A stretch of DNA of 64,000 bases from Phyto melanocephala (GCA_941918925.1 OW799237.1:106982515-107046514); one strand, 5' to 3'; numbered from the stretch's first letter, positions 11,471 to 21,759 are shown. The notes: generated from the letters alone by a model not told the origin. Made by a program: numbers and translations.

Positions 11471-11658
11471 GAAGGTCACATATGTAAATCTTTTAAGCAA
11501 AATAAATATCAAAAATATCATGCACGATTATGACAGACGTGCCATTTAAAAAAAAATGTAGCGAATGGTCGCCCTTCCACCCTGCTGCCATTTAATACAC
11601 ATAAAATATTTTCTATCAATACTGAAGGTAGTGTGTAGCTTTCATCAACAACAAAAAT

Positions 11659-12039
11659 ATGATTTATTTATTGAATAAAAAAAATATTTTTGCTGTCAAA
11701 TTAAATGATGAAGTGGTTTGTAAGCGTTTTATTCTTAGCCGTAATATTTTAATACAATTTTTATTCAAAACGAATGAAATTAATTGTGATCCATCACAAA
11801 TTATTGCATTTTATAAATTTCCTCTTAATTCTATGAAGTTGAACAAAAAGATCATAAGTCAGAAATTGCAGAATATCGACAGAAACATTTCATATATTTT
11901 TTATGTTATAAAAGGGGAACTGATTAAGCAACATTATTCCCTAAGTAATGCTTACGATTGTTGTTATATGGAATTTGACAAGAGTTCGCATGAAATATTG
12001 AACAGAATAAAGAAAATATTAATTTTTCTGTTTTACTGA
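11659..12039 (+). CDS. Unidentified 126-residue open frame
   Basis: An ATG-to-stop frame of 126 codons starts MIYLLNKKNIFAVKLNDEVV and is rich in Lys, Ile, Asn and Phe. It matches no family I recognise. Its composition is what AT-rich DNA gives by chance, yet the length is unusual for this window. It lies inside the insertion that splits the LINE. It may be a remnant of the inserted element or spurious. Confidence 0.2.
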   Translation: MIYLLNKKNIFAVKLNDEVVCKRFILSRNILIQFLFKTNEINCDPSQIIAFYKFPLNSMKLNKKIISQKLQNIDRNISYIFYVIKGELIKQHYSLSNAYDCCYMEFDKSSHEILNRIKKILIFLFY

Positions 12040-12659
12040 TTAAGTTATTGATAAAATACGTAAGAGTAAAAAAGTTTTAATCCAATCAATTACTTACAAA
12101 TATTATTATTTCTTTTTTTTACTTAATACCTTTTTACTTAACATTAAAGAATTTTCCGAACCATTAAACAAAAAATTCCATAAACGAGACTACGTCTGCA
12201 AGTCATAATGAATGGTGCTGCTAATTACAATACACATATGAAGGGTGTCTTAGTAAAAATTTACTTTTTAATTTTAAAATAACGCGTATTTTTTTAGACA
12301 GCTGTGATTTCTTTTTTTGGATTGTAAAGAATTATGGAATTTGTTACACGCGTGATATGGCAGGTGGTGCCCTCTGGCTATCCAGTTGAGGCCACAAGAA
12401 CTAAGTTATTATCTTCGTATAACAAAAGCCACTCACAATCACTGCTTATTCGGTATTATTTTCCAAGAATATAAAGCCTAATCAAGCCTTCTAGTCAAAA
12501 TCAGCACCAGATAGTTGCTTATTGTGACTACATTTGTTTCCCATGGATTGCATTAGGAAATTCTTAGCCCCAAATTCGACAAAAATGGCATTGTCTTCAC
12601 TTTGCTCCATTACCTGTTGAATAAAATTCCATTCGTTTCTACGAATAAGGGTGGAGGTC

Positions 12660-12900
12660 TTTTATCTAAGTTAGCTGCGTAGCGCTTTGTGACGTTTGAA
12701 GTATTTGAGAACGTTGCCGAATTGATGTTTTTGGCGAAACACTTATATACAACAGCAATAATTTTAAGAAACCGAACGGTACGACCCAGTTTCTTAAAAC
12801 TTTTTTACCACTCTTTGTATGACTGACACTTTCTCGACTTAAAATTCTTCGAAGTTTGCGAACGGTCTCGGCATAATTTTTCAAATTATTGAGCTTTCGT
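12660..12900 (-). pseudogene. Possible mariner transposase N-terminal remnant
   Basis: The minus strand reads YAETVRKLRRILSRESV and, further on, TSIRQRSQILQTSQSATQL. These resemble the first helix-turn-helix (F-ATVRKLR) and the second (S-RRRSQ-L-IS) of DD41D mariners in the window. Spacing is roughly right, but no catalytic block follows, so the identification is tentative. Confidence 0.4.
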
Positions 12901-13249
12901 AAAGCGCTCCCTTTTTAATAATCAAAATTTACACTTGTAAAAGCTGCCAAATTAAAAAAAATAGAAAAACTGTTGAATTTTAGGGCCTATTTATATCTTA
13001 GTCAGTCAATACAAATTTTTTGTTTTTCACAGAAATAATTTCGGGGCCGCAGGTTGTAATTTGGTGTCACTAGAGTGTTCAAAAATCTAGACAAATTTGA
13101 TATTTTTTTAAAAAAGTATATATTTAAAAAAAAATTTGCTTATAACTTTGCCGATTAATAACCAATTTGTCGATTTTTTACACAAAAAAACATGTTTACA
13201 AATTATCCTAAAAAATTTCAATTTTTGTGGAAAAAATATGGGAAAAATA

Positions 13250-14095
13250 AAATCTAAAATACAAATGTATGCTGATGACGTTCAGTTGTATATTACTTAG
13301 TAGTTGTTCCAAGAAATTAATCACTGAAAAATTTGGGAATTAAATAATGATTGGGAAAAAATTTCTACGTGGGCATCTGTAAATGAATTACGCCTTAATT
13401 CAATGAAGTCAAAATGCTTAATAATATGAAAAAAAAATACACTCATTGATGATGGCATCCATATTATTCTTGAAGGCTCAAAAATAGATATAGTAAACAC
13501 AGCTAGAAATTTGGGTGGTGTAACATTTAACAAATCTCTAACTTGGTCGGAACAAATTAGACAGGCGTGTGGCAGAACATACAGTATGTTGCGAAATGTA
13601 TGGGTCACTCAACAATTTACCCCGTTGAAGGTTCAAATCCTTTTTGGCAAAAGCATATCTACTGCCAACACTTCTCTACTCATCAGAAATATTTACTGGT
13701 TGCAACTCAGATGACATGAGAAAACTCACCACCACGTATAATAACATTATTCGTTATATATACAGACTAAAAAAATTTGATTATATAACCCAATATTCAT
13801 GCCGTATATTTAACATTTCTTTTCCCAATTATTTAAAATTCAAAAATATACTTTTTATTCATAAAATTATAACGACGAAGGAGCTAAAATATCTGTAAAA
13901 TAGATAACAGTTTTCATATCAAGAAGGGGGAGAAGTATAACTCAATTTCGCCATCGTGATCATGCTTCAGAACGTAAATTTTTTATATTTACCATACGTC
14001 TCTGGAATCAACTTCCTAATTATTTGCAGATCACTAGCAACGCAATAAGGTTTCGTAGATTATTTGTTGAATATTTTTCATAACTTATATAGTTT
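13250..14095 (+). pseudogene. Non-LTR retrotransposon RT, catalytic and C-terminal part
   Basis: The frame resumes at MYADDVQLYI, the catalytic YADD. It continues with WASVNELRLNSMKSKCLII, then ARNLGGVTFNKSLTWSEQIR, LLAKAYLLPTLLYSSEIFTG and finally RSITQFRHRDHASERKFFIF before a stop near 14083. These are RT thumb and C-terminal blocks of jockey/CR1-like LINEs. At least two stops and two frameshifts, for example near 13640, make it inactive. The upstream part is at 11160-11470. The 3' untranslated region is interrupted by a DINE copy (14105-15656) and resumes at about 15657. Confidence 0.85.
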
Positions 14096-14464
14096 GAATT
14101 TTATTATGCCCTTCACACAGTGTAAAAGGGTATATATAGGTTTGTCATTCCGTGTAAAATTTCTACAATTTTCCTTTCCGACTCAATAAAGTATAAATTT
14201 TCTGAAAGCTTATGAATAGGGGAGTCGATTAAGCTCTGTCAGTCTGTCCGTGTGTATGTTGAAATCAACTTTTTGAAGCACCCCGACATCGACTAGACCC
14301 GGGTAAGGTATTAAAATATCAGAAATATTCGGGAGTAAATCGGTATTGAAAATCAGACACATCGGTTCATAAACAACTGAGAAATTACCAAAAAGCCACT
14401 GCCATCTCGTTTTTCTTAACACAAAAATAACATACAACATACATACATAAAACGTGGTGTACTG

Positions 14465-15129
14465 CCCAGCAAAATAACACATTACATTATAATGACTTGA
14501 AATTACTAGAAAACAGTTGTTCACTACTTACAATTTGGCATCTAAACCCATTATTTTAACACGGCGATGTCATTGGAGGCAAGTACTTACCACCCTCGCT
14601 TACAAATAGGGACTCGTATAAGTACTTATTACGGTCGCTCATAAATAGGGACTTAAATAAGTACTTACTCATATAGCAATATATAAGTACTTGATTTTAA
14701 TAACCTAAATAACCCATTATTATTATGGACTTACAGAAGTCGTTCGGTTGTTCTAAGGACAAAAATTCGGTTAGATTATTCTGAGATACGTTAATTTGAA
14801 ATTTAACAATCAGTGAAAATCTATAAGTCATCACTTTGTTAATGAAGTGCTTTGCCGCTGTTTTCAAAATAATTATTACTTATACCCTAAGCGCGTTAAA
14901 CTAAATGAGAATTATAAAAAGTTATGTATTTGAATGGTTTCTAGTAAATTTCGCAGTAAGAAATTGTGTTGTGTGTGTATCTAAGCAAATGTCTGAAATC
15001 AAGTACTTACGTAACCCATTATAAATCAAGCCATTACTAAAATACTTCTTAGTAAGACAGACGATATGTAGTAGTCATTGAAAAGTATGTTGTTTAGTAA
15101 GAGCAAGTCATTACCTAGTTTTTGCTGGG
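14465..15129 (+). mobile_element. CCCAGCA-TIR element with AAGTACTT array, copy 1
   Basis: The ends are CCCAGCAAAATAACACATTA and, read inward from the right, CCCAGCAAAAACTAGGTAAT, with a 2-bp flank TG on each side. The palindrome AAGTACTT occurs at 14581, 14620, 14659, 14685 and 15001. The first three lie exactly 39 bp apart, then 26 bp. Between them is a diverged repeat CGCT-ACAAATAGGGACT. The element is non-coding. A second copy (42745-45057, split) keeps the same spacing in reverse. Superfamily unknown. Confidence 0.8.
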
Positions 15130-15164
15130 TGGTTAGACTAAACGTGGCATCGAACCCCAGCTGA

Positions 15165-15480
15165 GCACAAAAAAATTTTTTTTTTTTTATATATATTATT
15201 TATATTTTTATTACTTTTTTTTTAATATTTTTAATTTTTTTTCTCATATTTTTTTTATTTCTTCCTATTTTTTTTTAAATTTCTTTAAATTTTTTTTTAA
15301 TTTTTTTTTAAATTTTTTTTTAAATTTTTTTTAATTTAATTTTATTTTTATTTTATATTTATTATTTATATTTTTATTATTATTTTTTTTTTATTTAATT
15401 TTTTTATATCTTTTTTTATTTTATTTTGTTTTATTTTGCTTAAATTTTTTTTATTTTTTACAATTTTTTTTTATTTTTTT
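15165..15480. repeat. T-rich low-complexity tract of a DINE copy
   Basis: Mostly runs of 5-10 T separated by A, AA or ATA. A tract of this kind sits at the same relative place in the copies at 10373, 18902, 19872 and 60034, with different lengths. Confidence 0.8.
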
Positions 15481-15656
15481 TAACACATATGTACATAAAT
15501 TTATAATTTTACAATGTTTTTATATACATATTTTTTTTATATATGTATGTACGTATTTCATATGAGATGGAGATACAAACTATTGTTATTGCAGGACTAC
15601 ACGTTGTGAAAGGTATATAAGATTCGGCACGGGCGAATATAGCACTCCTACATGTT

Positions 15657-15835
15657 TTATTTCATTTATTCATATTTTATTACTTATTAACCTGTTTTGT
15701 TTGTTTTATTTTATTTTTTAATATTTTTAAATAGTGTTATTGAATAACTATTCTGACTCTGAACTATAATTTGTAAGATATCTTGTCTTGTTGTATTAGA
15801 AAACCAATAAATAAATACAAAATACAAATATTTAG
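15657..15835 (+). mobile_element. LINE 3' end downstream of the DINE insertion
   Basis: After the DINE 3' end the sequence continues AT-rich and finishes CCAATAAATAAATACAAAAT and ACAAAT, a typical short A-rich LINE tail. I assign it to the LINE at 11160-14095 by position; no second copy of this tail was found to prove it. Confidence 0.5.
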
Positions 15836-15839
15836 AGGC

Positions 15840-16155
15840 AGAAAAAATATGGGAAAAACAGAGGAAGTCTTACTTCGTATGAGAGGGCTTGATAAGTAAG
15901 ATTAAGTAAACTACTTAAAAATAGTCAGAAGCATAAAAATGTAAAATTTTTTAAACTCATCAATATGGGTACCAAATGAAAAGGGTTTGACTAATAGAAT
16001 ACAGTAAACTCTGTAAAAATTCAAAATCGATGATGGCATCACAAATAATTAAGAATAGTTTCGTAGAGCATTATAATTACTTAATTAATTAATTATGTAC
16101 ATGATGGTTAAGGGTGAAGATTCGGCACAGCCGAATATAGCACACTTTCTCGTTT
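15840..16155 (+). mobile_element. DINE-like 3'-end copy (type with GATGGC repeats)
   Basis: Includes AGGGCTTGATAAGTAAGATT and AGGGTTTGACTAATAGAATA, decayed versions of a block repeated in the copy at 49312-50350, followed by GATGATGGC. It ends with the hairpin ATTCGGCACAGCCGAAT (16120-16136) and ATAGCACACTTTCTCGTTT. The 5' half is missing. Confidence 0.65.
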
Positions 16156-16309
16156 CAATTTAAGTTTCTTCACATTTATTAAAAAATAAAAACATCATTG
16201 AGAAGGTATATTCGCTTTTTTTAAATTTGTTCCTAGTGTTTAAGGCTTAAGAGATATTTTTTAAGCCGAAAAGGACCTCTTCCTAGATAATGTTAAACTG
16301 GCCCAACGA

Positions 16310-17643
16310 AAAGCCCCCCAATAAAATAACGCCCAAACGAGAAATGAAATATTCTCCAAATTTTTTTCATACATTTTTAGGTGTTATTTCATATGACAAT
16401 TTTTTCGGGCCGTATTTCATTTTTTGGAAATTATTTCATTTCTCCTTTGGGGTTTTCAAATTATGAAATAATCTTCAATGAAAGAACACATAACATATTT
16501 TTAAAATTCGGGGCTTGTTTCATAGCGTGTATAATTTGGGTGATATTTCATTTGGTATTAGGGGGTTATTTCATTTTTAAAGTTGTTGGTTTTTGGGGGT
16601 GTATTTGCTTGTAAATAAATTATATAAAAGTAGGCCTTTTGCCAGAAAACTTTTAGCCTGTGAATATATTACAATATCTTTCGAATGTTTACAGATATTT
16701 CCATTTGTGTTCATATTGACGAATAGAAAATGAACAAAATGCTACGAGCATTTTTTCATATATATAAATGATAACGTTTTGGATTTGGATGGTGCGACCT
16801 TCGTGACAGACTTCGAAATTAGTCTACGGACGACAATAATGATTGTTTTCCCTAAATCAAAAGTAATCGGTTATTGGTTCCACTTCTGCCAAGCAGTGAG
16901 GAGGTACATAATAACAATGTGTAACCAACTGGCAGCATTTATACATACAACGTATATTTTCTCCATCGTGATTTCATGAGCAACCATTTTGTTTTTTTTT
17001 TACCATTTCTTACGTATAATGTATTAAGTTTATTATTTATGTATGAACATGAAAATAATTTTTTTGTAGTTGGGTTTCAAAAACAAATATATTGGAAATA
17101 TTAAACAATTCTTTGTCCATACTTCCTCACAACTCCATTACAAAAAATTACTGTCTTCTTTACAGCATTGTAACTATAATAACGTCTCCTATGAGTTGGA
17201 GTTTCAAGCCATTCGTAAAGTTTTAGGATAGGTCGTTGGTGGTTGATCTGAAATAGCTTCCATCGTATAAGGGAAAATAACTGCATTTGAGTTAGGCCAT
17301 TTACAAAACCAAAAGTAGTCAATATTAAACGAGCTTCGTATGTTCTTTCACCCACCAAAAAAAAAAATTATTATGAATGCTGGCACACTTTCGAAGTTGC
17401 ATATATCCTTATTGTGAAGATGACACCTGCGGGCCTCCACACGATTTATATCAATAAATTTGCGATTTTGCTGTTGGTCCATATTAACTTTTCAAAATGC
17501 TTAGTGAAACTGACTCTTTTATGAATTTCGGGCATAATTTCATTTTTGTTGCTGATGGGGTTTATTTCATTGGGGGTTGTTTCCTATTTTTTTGGGTTTG
17601 TTTTCGTGGGCGTTATTTCATTGGGGGGGCTTTTCGTAGAGCC
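16310..17643 (+). mobile_element. MULE-like DNA transposon, defective
   Basis: The terminal inverted repeats read GGCCCAACGAAAAGCCCCCC on the left and GGCTCTACGAAAAGCCCCCC from the right, continuing into CAATRAAATAACGCCCA. They are flanked by an exact 8-bp duplication GTTAAACT (16302-16309 and 17644-17651). Subterminal copies of GGG-TTATTTCATT lie at both ends (16380-16610 and 17520-17640). A transposase remnant is at 16770-16980. Duplication length and transposase type both fit Mutator-like elements; an 8-bp duplication alone would also allow hAT. Confidence 0.85.
16770..16980 (+). pseudogene. MULE transposase fragment
   Basis: The frame gives DGATFVTDFEISLRTTIMIV, then FPKSKVIGYWFHFCQAVRRY. 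The pattern 'TDFE-al ... FP-s-v-g-FHf-Q' is the second part of the MULE transposase domain, with the catalytic Asp of TDFE and the conserved FHF-Q block. The usual Cys before FHF is changed to Tyr-Trp. The frame closes at 16979 and no further domain could be followed. It lies centrally inside the TIR element 16310-17643, which supports the assignment. Confidence 0.7.
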
Positions 17644-17652
17644 GTTAAACTT

Positions 17653-18064
17653 CCTAGCAAAAAAACTTTTGAACTAATTCGATGTACATAAATAACATTT
17701 TTTATGACTTTTAATTTATAAGTCACAAAAGGAGGCATAAACAATGACTTCTCCAAATACAAAATAGTTCCCTATTATTGTAGTGCTTAAAAATACATGC
17801 AAACACATGCCAAATATCTTAAACAATTCATGCAAACAACCATTCTTAACTCATGAAACATGGGTTTCTTTTCATCTACTAGACAACCATTTGACAGACT
17901 AGACAATGAAGTAAAATTTGTTAATATATTTATATAAACACATGCTTTCCATACACTAAATCGTTCATGTAAAAATCATACATGTTTCACCTAAATGAAA
18001 CCACTTCATCATGGATTGAACTCATGCATTCACTATTACTTTTGCATGTCTCTTTTCTGCTGGG
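17653..18064. mobile_element. Candidate short CCCAGCA-type TIR element
   Basis: Begins CCTAGCAAAAA and ends TTTTCTGCTGGG, flanked by TT on both sides, so it matches the ends and the 2-bp duplication of the element at 14465-15129. The interior differs and carries scattered CATGCAAA or CATG motifs. Its left end abuts the target duplication of the MULE copy. The inverted repeats are short, so this is tentative. Confidence 0.4.
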
Positions 18065-18069
18065 TTAGT

Positions 18070-18900
18070 GAAGTCTAGCATTATAAAACAAATACACGAA
18101 ATTTCATAAAATTCGATGATGACATTTACCTCAATCGAAAACCTCCCTAAAATTTTTTAAACTTTTACACAATCTGTCAAAAATTTAACCATAAAATTTT
18201 TCATTATTTCAATATAAATATTTTTTTTTATTTAAGACTATCATTAACATTTGTAATTTTTCAAACCAAGACATTTAATATTAAACAAACATCTTCTTAG
18301 CTTTTTAATACTTAATGTCATGCCACACACTGCTATTAAAATTTCACACAAGATAAGTATACTTATGTAAGTACATACTACATATTAAGTAATAAGTATC
18401 ATACATTTAAGTACAAGTATGTAAGACTTTATGTATTGTATATGTACATACATACATATGTATTTAGTACAACACCTACAATGTTTACACAACATATTTA
18501 ATGGCAGCTCACGATTTGTCATAAATTATACTGTAAAGTACTCACGTCTGGATTGCTTTCTTTTAAAAAAAAAATCAAAAATCATAATTCTTTATTATTA
18601 ATTACTATCGTTGAAACTGTGAACTAGCTGCGAAAAATACGACAAGAAAATAATGTTTAAATAATGGAAAGCAAAATAGAAAAAGGTAGAAAAAATGGAT
18701 AAAACATGTAGAAGAGTTTACATGCATGTGACATTAATCATCATTAAAAGAGACGTTACAGATATGCCTTTTTGGGACGATTACGCTCGACTCAATTTAT
18801 TACTAAACATAGAAGTATTAAATGTAAACTTTTTACACTACGTTGCATAATAATAAGTACGTCTATATTAAATTGTGTATATACATATATGAAACTAATT
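18070..18900. other. No recognisable feature
   Basis: AT-rich sequence with imperfect ACATAC/ATGTAT runs at about 18370-18470. No coding frame is supported. Confidence 0.45.
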
Positions 18901-18901
18901 A

Positions 18902-19541
18902 AAACAAGTAAGAGCGCTATATTCGGCCGTGCCGAATCTTATATAACCTTCACAACGTGTAGTCATGCAATAACAGTAGTTTGTATCACCATTCATCCCA
19001 TATGAAATACGTACATACATATAAAAAAATACATACATACATATATAAAAACAACCCATTGTAAAATTATAACTTTACGCATGTGTGTTAAAAGAAAAAA
19101 TAAAAAAAATAAAAAAAATAAAAATTAAGGAAAAATTAAAAAATTAAAAAAAAAAATTTTTTAAAAAATAATTAAAATATATATAATAAATATAAAACAA
19201 AAAAAAATAAAAAAAAAAAATTAAAAAAAAATTTAAAAAAACATAAAAATATAAATAAAAAATAAAAAAAAAATAGAAAAAAAAATTTAAAAATTTTGTG
19301 AAAAAAAATCGAGGTGGTCGTGGGTTTTTGCTCATATCTCAGTTGTTTATGTACCGATGTTTCTGATTTTCAATACCGACCTACTCCCGAATATTTCTGA
19401 TGTTTTAATACCCCACCCGGGTCCAAGCGATGTCGGGGGCTTCAAAAAGTTGATTTCAACATACACACGGACAGACGGACAGACTGACAGAGCTTAATCG
19501 ACTCCCCTATTGTAGAAATTTCACACGTGTGAAGGGTATAA
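18902..19541 (-). mobile_element. DINE-1/Helentron-like element with internal 5' deletion
   Basis: The 3' hairpin ATTCGGCCGTGCCGAAT (18920-18936 on the plus strand) is intact. It is followed by the shared CATATGAAATACGTA segment, an A-rich tract (19085-19290) and the GTCGATTAAGC/GTCTGTCCGT block near 19465-19505. The usual CGACCCCATAAAGTATAT block is missing: sequence jumps from ACTCCCCTAT to TGTAGAAATTTCACAC and the terminal GTGTGAAGGGTATA. So the copy has lost about 50 bases near its 5' end. Confidence 0.8.
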
Positions 19542-19871
19542 CAAATGCTTTTATGGTTTTGATATTGTGCGTGAATTCGAGGGGTATTCTTAAAGTGGTA
19601 ATAGTAAAAATAATTTCCATGAATACCTTGATTTGTTTAATAGAGACATGGTTTTCATTGCTAGTTTCCAAAAGATCCCAATATGTCTTTAAGTAATACT
19701 TTGAACTTCAAACAAATGACTGAAATATAAATCAAGAACACTGTTGGCAAAAAAAGCTCTCTAATTTATTAACGAATCATATTTAAATAAACTTTTTGTC
19801 AAATACAGAGTGGGCCAAAACCAGCGCTTGGCTTAAAAATTTAATAACTTTTTCGTTTATATATACTTTTT

Positions 19872-20585
19872 TATACCCTTCACCTGTGGTGCACAAGGGT
19901 ATATATAGCTTTGTCATTCCGTTTGTAATTTCTACAATTTTCATTTCCGACCCCATAAAGTATATATTTTCTGAAAGCTTATGAATAGAGGAGTCGATTA
20001 AGCCCTGACCGTCTGTCCGTCTATCCGTCTGCCCGTCTGTTCGTGTGTTGGTTGAAATCAACGTTTAGAAGCAACTATATGTTCCTCAGATCCGTACATG
20101 GTATCAATCTCTTGGAAATATCCAGGAATGAATCGCTATTGAAATTCAGCACAATCGCCCCATAACTTTCTGAGATATGAGCAAAAAACCACGACCACCT
20201 CGTTTTTTTTCACAATTACAACAACAACATACATACATACATACATGTAAAAAACATACCAAACAAAAAAAATTACAAAAAAAAAAATATTAAAAATAAG
20301 AACAAAATAATAAAATAAACTACAAAAAAAAATTTAAAAAAAAATTTTTTTAAAAAATTTAAAAAAAAATATAAAAAAAATAATAAAATATAAATAATAA
20401 TTAAATAAAATAAAATTTTTTTTGGCTCAGCTGGGATTCGATGCCACATATATTCTAACCAGTATATACATATGCACGTATTTTATATGGGATGAATGGT
20501 GATACAAACAATTGTTATTGCATGACTACACGTTGTGAAGGGTATATAAGATTCGGCACGGCCGAATATAGCACTGTTACTTGTT
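19872..20585 (+). mobile_element. DINE-1/Helentron-like element, full-length copy
   Basis: Begins TATACCCTTCACCTGTGGTG with its complement ACAAGGGTATATATAG, a subterminal hairpin. The 5' block CGACCCCATAAAGTATATAT is followed by GAGTCGATTAAGCCCTG and a run of CCGTCTRTCCGT (20010-20045). An A-rich tract lies at 20265-20420. It ends with hairpin ATTCGGCACGGCCGAAT (20551-20567) and AGCACTGTTACTTGTT. It is inserted in the 3' flank of a mariner relic with no obvious target duplication, as expected for Helentrons. Confidence 0.9.
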
Positions 20586-20619
20586 CAGATTAGGAAAGGT
20601 ACAAAATGGACATTTTTAT

Positions 20620-21430
20620 ACACTGAGTGTAACCCTCCTTTTCAGCTTCCAATTCTGAGCTCGTTCTAGAGAATTTTCCATATCTTTCAAAATTTGTTGC
20701 CTTTAGCGCTTGAATTTTTACAACAATGTTGGCCTTGAGTTAAAGAAATTGTTCGGACTTTTTCTCAAATACCCGCTCTTTTTTAAAGCCCAATAAAAAA
20801 AATAGTCGGGTACTGAAAAATCTGGCAAATGCCTTAGCGAACTAATTTTCGAATTTCGTCAAATTCGTCGCTCTCCAAAAAATTTGATTTAAAAACACCA
20901 TTGTGTCTTGGCCATTGTCGAATAAGTACGTCCCAATAATATTTTCAGATGCAATGCCATACCATACTATACAACTAATGGGGTGTAATTGTCGACGATG
21001 GATGGATATTGGGTTTTTAGAACCCCAGAACCTACAGTTCTGCTTATCAATAAAGCCATTCTAATGAAAATAAGATTCATTACTCATCTTCAATTAACTT
21101 GATTTAATTTCTGGTCAACTGATGAAATTTAACTATAAAATTTGTACGTTGCCGATGATCTGCGGGTTTTGTTTATTGCACCAATTGAACCTTATATGGG
21201 AATAACAGTAATTTTTTTTAATGCTCGCCGTCTGGTAAATGTTTCTGCTTTTTTGTTAGCACTTGCTCTAAACGTTCTATATTTTTTGCAGTGCGAATTA
21301 AAGTTGATCTACCGGTTTAAACCAAATCTCTTACGGTGTCAAGTTGGTGATGACGATAAAATAAGTAACGAATCATTGTTTCATAGTCTGAAATTACTAT
21401 ACTATTTCCTTCGCATAAATATTGGCTGGA
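20620..21430 (-). pseudogene. mariner-like transposase, degenerate
   Basis: Reading leftward from 21430 the minus strand gives the second DNA-binding region (RYLFYRHHQLDTVRDLV), a linker with PYKVQLVQ, then HWNGFIDKQNCRFWGSKNPI and SCIVWYGIASENIIG. The family normally has (SDEA)HF-L-G-VNKQNCR-WG here. Homologous blocks occur at 58250-59370 and 63260-64000. Frames are broken repeatedly, and the QQDGA and third-acid blocks are not readable. The plus-strand frame at 21142-21549 is only the antisense shadow of this region. Confidence 0.7.
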
Positions 21431-21690
21431 TTGTCAAAAGTTCCTTATGTTCATTCGTTTGTTTTTTGTCGTGCAAGTTTTTTCAAAAAAATCCCAAACA
21501 AAAACCATGCAACAACCATAAAGCAAGAATAAAAAACCAGCAAGAATAATAAATTTCGTACTAACTCAATGTTATATGAAAGATATGAATAAATTAGAAC
21601 AAATAATTCTATGTTTCAATTTTCAATAAAATACTAAGTTAAATAGTTGATATTTACACACAACATTTGTAGTTCTGATCAAAAGAGTGC

Positions 21691-21753
21691 TGATGATGAA
21701 ACCGTAGCTGGTTTCGAAAATGCATTCCACTCAGCTAGTATCGGATAACTAAC
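21691..21753 (+). repeat. Dispersed repeat with short hairpin, copy 2
   Basis: Matches 26-75. The stem GAAACC/GGTTTC around GTAGCT is perfect here and the shared block continues through GAAAATGCATTCCACTC to CTAGTATCGG. Confidence 0.5.
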
Positions 21754-21759
21754 TTTTCC

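Larger units (their letters stand above)
11471..13245. other. 1.78-kb insertion inside the LINE ORF2
   Basis: This segment separates YLNDLQNLQG from KIQMYADDVQLYI of the same reverse transcriptase. It contains an unidentified frame (11659-12039) and a weak minus-strand mariner N-terminus (12660-12900). No clear terminal repeats or target duplication were found, so the type of insertion is unknown; it may be several events. Confidence 0.6.
14105..15656 (+). mobile_element. DINE-1/Helentron-like element, split by a TIR element
   Basis: Starts TATGCCCTTCACACAGTG, with the 5' block ACTCAATAAAGTATAAAT and GAGTCGATTAAGC, and ends with hairpin ATTCGGCACGGGCGAAT (15622-15638) and CTCCTACATGTTTT. A 665-bp CCCAGCA-ended element (14465-15129) is inserted between 'GTACTG' and 'TGGTTAG', which are contiguous in other copies. 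After that insertion comes about 310 bases of T-rich low complexity (15165-15480). The element itself lies in the 3' region of the LINE at 11160-15835. Confidence 0.85.
19806..21440 (-). mobile_element. mariner-like element (GTGGGCC-TIR family), with nested DINE
   Basis: The left end TA-CAGAGTGGGCCAAAACCAGC matches the end of the copy at 63165 (CAGGGTGGGCCAAAAATCG). On the minus strand debris of the transposase runs from about 21430 down to 20620. Blocks include KQNCRFWGSKNPISIHRRQ and LHPISCIVWYGIASENII. Sequence from 21180 to 21430 aligns with the N-terminal part of the copy at 58250. A DINE element (19872-20585) interrupts the 3' flank. The right terminal repeat was not found. Confidence 0.75.

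Noticed and set aside
14210..14524. 104-codon minus-strand frame, with near copies at 10814-11005 and 60159-60449
   Set aside because: The recurring FNTDLLPNISDILIPYPGP-like peptide is explained by conservation of the non-coding DINE sequence, and the frame breaks differently in each copy.
17101..17358. 85-codon minus-strand frame inside the MULE
   Set aside because: Opposite to the transposase trace and without recognisable domain; kept out as a gene, though it could be captured sequence.
16310..17643. hAT assignment from the 8-bp duplication
   Set aside because: The internal TDFE...FHF trace fits a MULE transposase better than a hAT one.
21142..21549. 135-codon plus-strand frame
   Set aside because: It is antisense to the mariner transposase relic at 20620-21430.
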